Shown: one piece after another, positions 20,701 to 32,700 of the stretch
Position numbering within the stretch: the stretch's first letter is position 1
Layout of the letters: every line of letters starts with the position of its first letter
From: Stenopsyche tienmushanensis
Lineage: Eukaryota > Arthropoda > Insecta > Trichoptera > Stenopsychidae
Assembly (NCBI GenBank): GCA_008973525.1
Contig: WACJ01000008.1
Coordinates: 1,426,001-1,490,000 of the forward strand
Length of the DNA: 64,000 nucleotides
Direction: 5' to 3'
The notes under the pieces: generated by a model
Told to the model about the DNA's origin: nothing
The model's database searches: none
The model's input: the letters and a program-made list of their open reading frames with translations, nothing else
Position numbers and translations under genes: made by a program

Positions 20701-23700
20701 CAGTAGTCTCTAGGTGGTGTAACAGTTGGGTATTTATTCGTATTATTTCATAAATAAAATACTAGAAAATAACAAGTGTGGGTTTTTGTAATTTTGTTTG
20801 TAAAGTTCAAATTTTGACTTTGACTTTTATAAGTTCAGCCAATTATTTAGGTACATATTGTTGATGAAAAGATATTTAATGGAATATGCAGGGAAAATCT
20901 CGAACTATTTTGTTTAGAAAGATAAACTGCCAAAAGAGAAAGCTTTACCATATTTTAATTCGCAAAAGTAAGATCGCAAGTGTAGGGAGCGAGAAAAGGA
21001 GAGTTTGTGTAAAATCGTCATCGACGAAGGGAAGTTAATCAGGCTTTTTAATCACCCGAATTCCCTATCAAGATGACCACGAAAGCGATCTTCAATACGC
21101 TTACCCAGGTGATCTTCAGGGTGAACATTCATCAATAAATTCAACCGTGCTACTTTCAATATCAAGTGCACGTGGGAGTGAATATATGATATAGATAAAA
21201 TAGGACTATAGTTCTGCAGTAGATTGTATGTAGTTGTAGTATAATAATGATGAAATATTTATGTAGCTGTACTTACTTTGTGGCGGCGGTGGCACTGGAT
21301 ATGCAAGGGTTGTTTGCGGGGCTACACCACCTGAGAATGCTATTTGGAACAAAAATAAAATGAGCAGATTGACTAAATCAATTCGATAACACACCAAGAA
21401 GACTAAAAAACATGCATCAATCATTTCAATTAGTGGTAGGCTTGGTAATCTGGTCCCTACCGTCCATTAATGGGCGTTCAAGCTTTCTTAGTAGGCGGTA
21501 GGGGTTTTAAATAAACGTGATTTCGATAGTGGTGGATATGAGAACTTTTTTCTGAATAACATGCGTGGAAAATGGTATTCAATTTAATGGTACCTATCCT
21601 TATCTCATATCTTGTAGAGTCAGAATTTAATGCTGTTAATCACACTATGTCCAAACGGAGAAACTGTCTGAATATTTTCGAAAGAGGGGACCTTCGTTTG
21701 TTCCGTACAAATATTGAACCAGATATCAAATATTAAGATTCGCAGCATCAGCCTCAAGGATCTCATTAACAATTAATTAAATGTAATTTCATAGATCATA
21801 TTTTTACGTATGCAAAGTATACATAAAAATATAAATTTAAATAGATGCAAAGAAAAGAGAAGTAATGTGTATAACAAAACTTATACTGAAAAGATATAGG
21901 TCTATTTTGCCGCTTTGAATGCATTGTACATAGATTGAATGTATTTAGAGAGAAAGAAGAAAATAGGAAAAGAAAACCGAACATTACTGACCAGTAGAGC
22001 TATCATAGTTTGATATTGTTCACAAATTCAATGGATTTACAATCAAATTGAATAGTGATCACCAAGCTATGACCCATGGGCCGGATCTAGCCCTCCAAGA
22101 TCTGGTTCCTCACTTTTATAAGTAAATATTATATTAAAAAAAAGTATAAGAATTTACTCTAAACATTAACAATCAACAGAAAATATACTTGGTTTTAGAT
22201 ACAATAATTTAAGTACTGTTCGAGCGAGTTTTCTAGCTAGCAAAATTATAGCTGAAGAATTTGCAAAAATAATTTGTTTAGCCCTTGCTGAAGAAATGTA
22301 TACTGAAATCAGCTTTTATAACCATCCGAATTCCCTATGAAGATATTCAATGCGCTCACCCAGATGATCTTCAGGGTGAGCATTAATCTATAAACTCTAC
22401 GCTTATGCTACTTTCAATATCGAGTGCATGTGGCGGTGAGTATATGGTATGAATAAAATGGGACTCCAGTCCTACAGTATGTAGTTGCACTATGATAATG
22501 ATGAAATACGTATTTAACTGTACTTACAACTTTGAGGTACCGGTCGCGACGGATATGGCATCATTGGTCGTGAACCCGGAAGACCAAACATTACTGTTTG
22601 GAACAAAAATAAAATGAGCGAATTGACTTAAGCAGCATTCGATAACACATATTTTCATAAACTATTGCGAAAAAATGTATTGATCTTATATAGCTTTGTT
22701 AGATCGATTTCCAATGTCGAATCTTTCAATGTCCATGTATTTTTTATATAAACTTGATGCATCTCGTTAGAACTTATTCCCTTCCTGATCTCATGTAGTT
22801 GTAATTAAATGTAATTTCAATAGACCATATTTTACATATGCAAATTATAAATAAAAAGATAAATTTAACCGCGTCACATATTTTTACTAAACCTCCATTC
22901 AAAAATGATGATTAATATACAGTTGCGCAAAAGACTCTTACTGTAGAATAGATGGCGGTTACAAAAATACAAAAGTGGGCGATAGGAATGAAAAATTTGA
23001 TAGTCCCTGATTTAAATAGATGCAAAAAAAGAAAAGTGTATAACAAAATTTATCATGTAATAAACTCTGCTTAGATTAAGTGTGCTTAGAAAATATAAAG
23101 TGGAAAAGAAAGCCGAAAATTACTAATCAGTAGAGCTATGATAGTTTAATTTTGCCATGACTATATAAGATATAGAAGCTGATGCTAAGAAATAACTCGA
23201 AGAAAAGGTTCTCGACTTAACAAATTTTTCAATTGCAATCGAAGAGAGCGAAGATCCAAGTCACATAATTCAATTACTAATTTTAATAAAAATAATAAAG
23301 AAAGAACTAGTTGGATTAGAATCTTTATTTTATCTACTTAGACCCCATGTTTTAAAAAATTCTAATCTGGTCCGTTTCTCAAAAAATTTGGTGACCCATG
23401 CATTTTAGACACAATTAAACTACAAAATGCATATATGAATCAAACTTACAGGATTCAGGCAATGCTATTGAGTCGAATTGTAAACCTATAGAAAATACAT
23501 ACACAAGATTAAAAATCTGGAAAAAACGGGCAAAGTCGCAGTGCACTAATACTTCAAAGTTATGACGTAGACATAATTGTCTTCTGGAAATATTGCTTCC
23601 TCAGAGAGAGAGTCTTAATCATTTAAAGCAGCCAATGATTACAAAAAGGCGAGGACCAGCTCTGGCTATGATTCGAACCGCTGAAGATTATTGCACAAAT

Positions 23701-26700
23701 ATAAAGGGTCATCCAAGTGAGAAGAGCTTGAGATCAATATTGACGTAATGGTTAAGATCCTGGACTCTTATTGAATACAAATTCTGACTGTGGAAAAAAA
23801 TATCACCGTGCTAACAAATTTCGAGAGATTGGAAATAATATTTTCTGAATTGATCGTCTTGATCCGGAAAATATTTTGAATCTCTTCACAATTTTTCAAG
23901 AATGTCCCTAATTAAAACTACCTGATTTACGAATCAATGTTCAATCACAATAACAACCTATTTAATTCCAATTAATTAAATAGATATTGATTTGTAGAAT
24001 CTATACGAGTAAATTTTTTAAATATTAGATTGTCCCATAAGTGTCTTTCGCAAATGAATACAGATCTAATCATAGCCATGGTTGAAGAAAACCCGCGATA
24101 TACTGTTCGCGAAATAGCTAACAAGTTAGAAATTCCACGAAGATCCGTCCATAATCATCTGACAAAATAAGGCTACATCAATCGTCCAGATGTGTGGATT
24201 CCTCATGAACTGACTGACTCAAATAAACTTCAGGGTATTTCAATATGCGATCTTCTTCTCCAACGACATAATAGCCAATTTTTTTTGAAGAGACTTGTCA
24301 CTGGAGATGAAAGTTAGATACTCTATGAGAATATCCAACGTAAACGGTATTGGACCAAGGGTACAGAAGCTTTAACTGTAGCTAAACCTGGCCTACATCC
24401 AAAAAAAGTTTTGCTATGCAATTGGTGGGACTGGAAGGGGGTAGTTTATTATGAGCTACTTCAGCGAGGTGAAACGATAAATTCAACAAAATATTGTTTC
24501 CAACTAGACAATCCAAAGAATACAATTGCTAGAAAATGGCCAGAATTAGTAAACAGACGAGGTGTTGTTTTTCATCACGATAACGCCAGGTCTGAAATAT
24601 TTTTTTATCATTTGACTGGGATATTTTACCTCATCCTCCATACTCTCCGGAAATTGCCCCTTCAGATTATTATTTATTTCTTTCATTGAAAAATTCTTTA
24701 CGTGGTAAAAGTTTTAATTCAAAAAATGATATAAAAATGTACCTTGATCAATATATTGCCAACAAACTTGGGAAATTTTGGCAAGAAGGCATTATGAGGC
24801 TTCCGGAGAGACGAAGAAAGGTAATACAACAGAATGGATCATATATTATTCAATACATTTTGATGTAATACAAATTATTGTTTATTTTTTTCTTAATATG
24901 AAAACGAAAGAAACTTATGGGACACCCTAATATATTTAGACTTCTTTTTTTATCAAATATTTATTGCTGTACTTACCACCACCGCTTGATTGGTATGTTG
25001 GGTGTGGGTACGGGAATCCACCGAATGCTTGAAGTAAATAAAAAATAATCTTATTTCTAACATTTCAAAATGAATCGAAACAACGTTTGTGTCGTGCAAT
25101 TTAAATTAAAACTAAGGGAAGAGTCAAATACTTACTAAAGTCTCCATCATAAGTTACTCATTTTAATGGCATGCTTAAAGCCCCTTATATTTACGTACTC
25201 GTAAAAATAAATCAATCATTTTGAAAAAGAAAAATTACTTCCCATTAGATAATAAAAATAAATATTTTAGAAATGTAAAAAGCCAAAAAATTAAAAACCA
25301 AAATAAAGAATGGTCAATTCGTCTCCAACAGTGGCAAACAACACAAGGTCCTTCCATTGGTTTTAGTATAAATGAATTGCACTCACAAAATATTATTATA
25401 TTAATCAAAAAACTCATAATATCACACACGATAAGAATTTTAAACTTAAATTAATAAGTTCATATATGTAGTGTATATGGTAGGTGTATGTTGTTTGTGC
25501 AAAATTCTAATATACCAGCACCATTAGTTAAAATAAAATAACCCGCAAAATTACATTTTTAGATAGATTTAAGCAAGCAGGTTTAAACAAAATATTGCAA
25601 GAAATTTATGAATAAAAAATCGTCATTTTCTCTGATTATTAGAGTGTAATATTTACCAGACGCTGGTTGTGCAAATACGGACTGGCGCATTGGAACATTG
25701 GCTAAAAATAAAATATAATTTTATTTATAAGGGTGCCGAATAAATTAATATCGTAACAACAAAAAGTTTGTCTGATAATACCACCCCAAATATAATTAAT
25801 TTCAAAAACGCGTGTCGATTTATTGAATAGAAATAATTCAAACTGAATAAATAGTGAAAATTTAAATAATTCGAGATATACTTAAAAAGAAGCAACGAGA
25901 ATATACAAATAAAAATAAACACCAAAAGTAGACACGTGTTGAGCACTGCACTACAATTTGCGACCGACTATTTTTATTTTCCAAGCGTTCCCACAGAAGC
26001 ACAGATGATTTCTTATGCTGGTTGCATACTACTGAATCTTCGAATAAATACGAAATATTGCGATTTAGATCAAGTCATGTCAGAATCAATTATTTATTGA
26101 ATGCATTAAATTACAAATTTAAGGCGTCTTCTCACTTTACAAATTAAAAAAAAAAAAAAATTATTTTATTTTAAATTTTGAAAGTACATATCTTCAAAAA
26201 TGTTATATCAAAATTTCATAAAGATCGGACGAGTTTAACTACATTTTTGGGCGACCGTTAGGTGACTACCTGAGAGCACCCGGCTGCATACGTATTGTTC
26301 AGACTCATGGTGCAAGTACAAGAAAGTGGTGAAAAACAATCAGATAGAAACTTTTAAACATCCTTCTGCTCTAGCTGAGGATGTTCACGAGGTTTTGAAA
26401 CCGATTTATGAAGATCTTTGGAGGAAATATCCAAAATAGCAACGAGTGTTTCAACAGCTGAGTTTGGGCAATTTTTCTGCAACCAAAACTTTAAACGCGT
26501 TTATCTCAAAACAAGGTTTTTTGGTGGCTTGTTGATGAAATTTCGGAAACTATCCGGCCGATTGTCATGAAATTTGAATGACATATTCTTCATAGTTATA
26601 GCTATAGCGCATATCATCAGATTTTTGAAATTTTGATTTCAAGTAATTTTTTTTTACAAAAAACTGCAAAAAAACGCGGTTTTTTTTACTTTTTCGTAAA

Positions 26701-29700
26701 ACGTGCACCATTTTGTTATTTTCACAAATATCAAAAATCTGATGATATGCGCTATAGCCATTGATATACTGAATCTAAAACTGTTTTATTTTTTTGTTTC
26801 AAATGACCCATCTCGGAGATACCATCAACAAGCCACGAACATAACATTTCTACACGGGTTTTTCGATGCTACTGTTTTATTATAATAATTGTTCAAAAAT
26901 ATAAAAATAATTTTTTTTCATTTACTTGAAAGATGTGTTTATTACATAAGATCCATTTTATCTCATAATTTTTAGCGAAAATCCTCGAAAAAAAATCGTG
27001 AAAATAGCTTATTTTTGAGGCGCCTAAAGTGAGAAGACGCCTTAAGGCAAATCATAATACGTTATAAATTTAAAATATTTCTAATCAACCCTCTTAGTCC
27101 CTAAATATTGCCCGTGGACATCTAGTTGCGGAGCGCAGCTTTAATGCATATATAGAATAAATGGAAAATTAGGTTACAATTTTAAGTTATTGAAATAAAT
27201 TTTATTTTCCATACACCATAAAGTTATAGCAAACTAATTTTTGAAAATAGCAAACATAAATTATACTTTTAAATTGGATAAAATCATATTACTTACCAAA
27301 TGGCATTCCTCCTCTGTTTGATATAGTTGAATACATTGCTATTTACCATAAAAAAAGCTAAGATTAGTGGCTTTGAAAATGTTAAATGCACAAAAAAAAG
27401 TGTCTAATCACACTAAGAAAGATAAAATAAACAATATAAGGCTAATAGCTAAGCTTAGGTTATTAACAAAATAATGAAAAAGTATAAGCAACACAAAAAG
27501 CACTGTTTTTTTAACCATTTCAATAAGCTAAATGCACAAGAAATTATTATATAAAATCATTCATATAAAAATGCAAATATTTACGCCATGTACCAATATT
27601 AGGTACGTAAGTCGAGACATTACTAATTTATTCATTCTATGGATCTAGTTGATTTTTAATAAATGTCATCTAATTTGATGGACTTTTTATACGGAACGTT
27701 TAGTTATCATACATTTTAGATTGGATAGATCGAAAAAACAGGTTAGACAAATCAAAAAATGATCCATTTTTTGCTTCGATATCTCAACGTTATGAAATTA
27801 GTATTGTCGGTTTATTTATAGAGTGAAAATAGTTAATTTGAAAAGCTTAAGCAGTTTTAAACAAAATATTACAAGAAATTTATGAAAAAAAAATCATAAT
27901 TTTCTCAGATTATTAGAGTGTAATATTTACCAGACGCTGGTCGTGCGAATGCAGATTGCGGTTTTGGAACATAGGCTAAAATTAAATATAATTTTATTTA
28001 AAAGGGTGCCGAATAAATCCATGGCCTATTAACAAAAATTAAAGTTTGCTTTGATAATATCACCCAGAAAATAATTTCATAAACGCTTTAAAACATTACT
28101 CCGCCACCTCCTTGTGTCGAGCAAAGCCTTTTTTTTTAAAAAATGATTGAAAAATAATGGCAATGATTCGCGTTTTATTGTCTGTCTCAGATAAATAACT
28201 TGATGCGTCACTGATCGACGCTGACGATTATGGTACGCGTCGTTGAGACGTAAATTATAATACAACGGATTAATAGTTGCAAGATTTGGCCACATAACAC
28301 GGAGAAAACATTTATTTTAATGCTTGCATAGTTCATACATTTATCTAATTTAATAGGGGAATATATATTATTATATTAGGGGGGTCTCGAAAATATTCGC
28401 CAATTTTGAGACATTACGTTTGAGTTCAGTTTATGTCCAGACACAGTGACGGAAACATCTTTGTAAGTTATTCTTTTTGTAGAAATATTGTTAAATATCC
28501 AGACCCGAACCTAACAAAGTCAAAATCTGCTATTATATAGTGCGTTTTTTTAAAATTTGGGATGGAATGCCACAAAAGCCAGTAAAATACTCAAAGATGT
28601 TTATTGTGAAATGGTAACAGTTCGCAGATGTCATTTTCTGCTCCAGAAATTTAAATCGATGAATAAAAGCTTAAGGGATGAATCGAGAACGGGACTATCT
28701 TCGAAATTTGATAATGTCTGAACACAAACTGAATTCAAACATAAAATCTCAAAATTGGCGAATATTTTTGGGTCCCCCTAATATTTAGGATTCAATAAGG
28801 AGCTCTAAATTTATATATCATTTTTGAATTATTGATTATTAAAGAAAAAGAGACACGTGCGTTACACTTTGCGACCGACTATTTTTATTTTACAAGTGTT
28901 CCCACAGAAGCACAGATGATTTCTTATGCTGGTTGCACACAGCTGAATCTTTGAATAAATACGGAATTGCGATTGCGTTCAAGTCATGTCAGAATCATTT
29001 ATTAATTAAAAAATATCTGTAGGAATGTTGAATGCATAAAATTACAAATTTAAGGCAAATCATAATACGCTATAAATTTAAAATATTTCCAATCAACCCT
29101 CTTAGTCCCTAAATATTGACCGTGGACATCTAGATGCGGAGCACAGCTTTAATGCATATATAAAATAAGAAATGGAAGATTAGGTTTCAATTTTAAGTTA
29201 TTGAAATAAAGTTTATTTTCCATACATCATAAATTTATAGCAAATTAATTTTTGAAAATAGCCTACTGAAATAATACTTTTAAAATGGATAAAATCGTAT
29301 TACTTACCAAATGGTATTCCTCCTCCAGCAGACAGAGATGAATACATTGCTATTTACCATAAAAAAGCTAAGATTAGTGGCTTTGAAAATTTCAAATGCA
29401 CAAAGAAAACGTGTCAAATCACACATAAAAAAACAATATAATGTTAATAGCTAAGCTTAAGCTGCAAAAGTATAAGCAACACAAAAAAGCACTGTGCTTT
29501 AAACCAACAAGCTAAATATACAAGAAACTATTATACAAAATCATTAATATAAAAACGCAAATATTTAAGCCATATATCAATATTACGTACGTTAGTCGAG
29601 ACATTACTAATTGATTCGTTCTATGGATCTAGTTGATTTTTAATAAATGTCATGTAATATGATGGACCTTTTTATACGGATCGTTAAGTTATCATCCATT

Positions 29701-32700
29701 TTAGATTGGATTATTAATTTTAATAAAAAATAAAGGAAGAATTAGTTGGATTAGAAACTTTGAAAGATGTATAGTCTTCCATTGTCTTTTATATACTTTT
29801 GAGCTCATCAAACTGGAAAGATAGATTTCCAAAAGAGAAGGCTTCATCATATTTTAATCTGCAAAAGTAAAATATACGATTGTGTAAGAAGTGATTCTTG
29901 AGCATTATATTATATAGGTCATTACTCTAGCCTTTCGAGGAAAGGAGAGTCTATGTAAAATCATCATCGTCGAAGGGAAGTTAATCAGCTTTTATAATCA
30001 CCCTAATTCCCTATCAAGATCTTCGATGCGCTCACCCAGATGATCTTCAGGGTGAGCATTCATCTATAAACTCTACGCTTATGCTATTTTCAATATCGAG
30101 TGCATGTGGTGGTGAGTATATGGTATGAATAAAATGGGACTCCAGTCCTACAGTATGTAGTTGCACAATGATAATGATGAAATACGTATTTAACAATACT
30201 TACCATTTTGAACTACCGGATATCCCATCATTGGTGGTGGGCCTGGATAACCAAACATTGCTATTTGGAACAAAAATAAAATGAGCGAATTGACTTGAGC
30301 AGCATTCGATAACACATATTTTCATAAACTATTGCGAAGAAATGTATTGATCTTATATAGCTTTGTTAGATCGATTTCCAATGTTGAATCTTCCAATGTC
30401 CATGTATTTTTTACCTAAACTAGTTGCATCTCGTTAGAACTTATTTCCTTCCTGATCTCATGTAGTTGTAATTAAATGCAATTTCAATGGACCATATTTT
30501 AACGTGTGCAAAGTATAAATAAAAAGATAAATTTAACCACGTCACATATTTTTACTAAACCTCCATTAAAAAATTACGAGTACGGTATAGTTGCACAAAA
30601 GTAATTTACTGTAGAATAGATGGTTAATTCACTACTAAAAAAGTATCTAAAAAGCATTAAATAACACTAAGAAAAATAAAATAAACAAACAATATAATGC
30701 TAATAGCTAAGCTTAGGCTAATAAAAAATAATGCAAAAGTATAAGCAACACAAAAAGCACTGTTTTGTAAACCAATCCAACAAGCTAAATGCACAAGAAA
30801 CTATTATACAAAATTATTCATATAAAAATGCAAATATTTACGCCATATACCAATATTACGTACGTTAGTCGAGACATTACTAATTTATTCATTCTATGGA
30901 TCTAGTTGATTTTTAATAAATGTCAGCGAATATGATGGACTTTTTATACGCATCGTTTAGTTACTATTCATTCGAGATTGGATAGTTCGAAGAAATAGGT
31001 TGGACAAACCAAAAAATGATCCATTTTTTGCTTTGAGATCTCATCAATATGAAATTAGTATTGTCGGTTTATTTATAGAGTGGAAATAGTTAATATTAAA
31101 TTTATACATGCTTTCAATGCTAGTGGATAAGTAAAGATTTCAAAACTACATTCTATGTATAAATAGATTTTTAGTATAAGAAATAGACATAGATCAGAGT
31201 AATAGCTGTTTGTGTATCATTTTGGGTGTTGATTTTTATGAATCTTATTATTCGAAAGAAAAACTCCAAAGACTTACCAGATCCAGGGGCCCCTCCAATT
31301 GTTAATGGTAATGCATAGCTACTACCACGACCGAAACCAGCTTTGAATAAATAAAATATTTTTACAACATGTTTTTAAAAATAACATCTAGGAAAAAATA
31401 TTTTTCTATCGATTCGGTTGCACTACTCTATTTTTATTTCATCGTCATTTTTAATTGAAAAAAATTGCATTATATAAAAATTAGGTACCAGTAAGAAAAA
31501 CTTTTTGCTGTCCCTGTTCATGACACATAAAAAAGGCGGTAAAACGGGCATTAGACGTGTACTTTTGTTCGAGACGTCGAATGTGCCGGGACGATAATAT
31601 CGATGTGCTGAAATTACCAAGAAATCATTACAACAGACATATTTCATGACCGAATGTAATTTTAAGACGCGAAAATCATGTACGCGTGCAGCCCCATAGC
31701 ATACAATATCGTGTGAGACACGTGGTAATGAATTCGAGTCAAGCATGCGACGCACGAGTGTGAGCCGTGATGCGTAGATTGGACCAAATGTAAACAGTGT
31801 GAATCATACTCGTGATTAGGGAATCCAATCCCGGGATCCCGGACAGTTTTGGATGCTCATGAATCCCGAGATTAGTAAACGTAATCCCGAAAAATTCAGT
31901 TCCCCAACAGAAATCATACACGTCACCAATACGATGGAGACATTCCCGCCGAAATCTGGACGCTTGAAAACAGTGGCGTAACTACTAATTGGCAAGCTTA
32001 GGCGACGCCTAGAGGCAGTAACTATTCCCTACCGGTGATGTATTTACTACACCTCGACTCTAATAATGGGAATATCGATATGAAATATAATACATACGGG
32101 GTTCAGAATTTTTTGTATTCCTTCGTAATATAATTACGAAACATATCAAAGTATTATAGTATATAAGTATTCATTTGCATCGACGGAAAAAAATAATTTG
32201 TAGGGAAATCGGGAATTTTAAGAGTTTTAGTCCGTGTCTCAGCAGAAAGGAATTTTATCAGTCAAATTGACGGGTTCCTGGGACTGATCCCGGGATGGTC
32301 TAATGCAACCCCGAAATCCCGGGATCGAAATTTTGGCTCAGGATTGGATTCCCTACTTCGTGATTCACGTTGTCATCAAAGATTTTTTATTTCAATTACG
32401 TTTTATTCTGAATATATTTCGTTATAAATAATGGAAAAAAATCGTATATAATGTAGCTGATGAATCATTAGGAGTTGTTTTCCAGATATTTAGCCAGAGC
32501 CGTAACAAGGGTATGAAGCGCCCGTGGCAGTATATTTAAAATAATATACGAAAATACTCCCAAAAGTACTCAACGTTCAAGTTTGAAGGCGCTACATTGT
32601 TTAGTAATTGTTTGGCAGCCATCAACAGTGAAAGTTCCCAGTGAATTATATTCATTCCCAGATATAAAATCCACAAAATGGTATTGGATGACCGTTGACT

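Larger units (their letters stand above)
20880..30980 (-). repeat. duplicated exon-intron blocks of the mini-exon array
   Basis: Several exons recur together with their introns. Block A (exon plus about 300-600 flanking bases; CTTCAGGGTGA on one side and TTTGGAACAAAAATAAAATG on the other) occurs three times, around exons 21277-21339, 22528-22593 and 30204-30260. Block B (ACCAAATGG, exon, then CTATTTACCATAAAAAA) occurs at 27297 and 29308, and part of its intron occurs again at 30640-30980 without a recognised exon. Block C (TTATTAGAGTGTAATATTTACCAGACGCTGG, shown in part, then GGGTGCCGAATAAAT) occurs at 25657 and 27931. A further intron stretch at 25930-26122 matches 28855-29055. Copies differ by substitutions and by private transposon insertions. 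Confidence 0.85.
19332..31340 (-). repeat. array of eleven symmetric phase-1 mini-exons
   Basis: Exons 16-26 of the ITIH-like gene are 63, 57, 42, 45, 42, 45, 51, 66, 63, 69 and 45 bases long. Each begins with two bases of a split codon and ends with one, so any can be skipped or doubled without frame loss. Peptides, in order, include GFGRGSSYALPLTIGGAPGS, MFGYPGPPPMMGYPVVQN, MYSSLSAGGGIPF, YVPKPQSAFARPAS, MYSTISNRGGMPF, NVPMRQSVFAQPAS, FGGFPYPHPTYQSSGG, MFGLPGSRPMMPYPSR..., FSGGVAPQTTLAYPVPPPPQ, HYDSADHILGGAEEDVPTL... and ISGPGSGGSGYSQQ. Composition is Gly/Pro/Ser/Tyr/Met-rich and likely disordered. The tenth is acidic and unlike the rest. Confidence 0.85.

Noticed and set aside
17161..31340. 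The mini-exon array as a separate gene coding a small proline-rich protein
   Set aside because: Exon 15 of the ITIH-like gene ends in phase 1 and no stop precedes its donor, so it joins exon 16 in frame. The VIT-vWA-low-complexity-cysteine layout fits the family. An internal start remains only a weak option.
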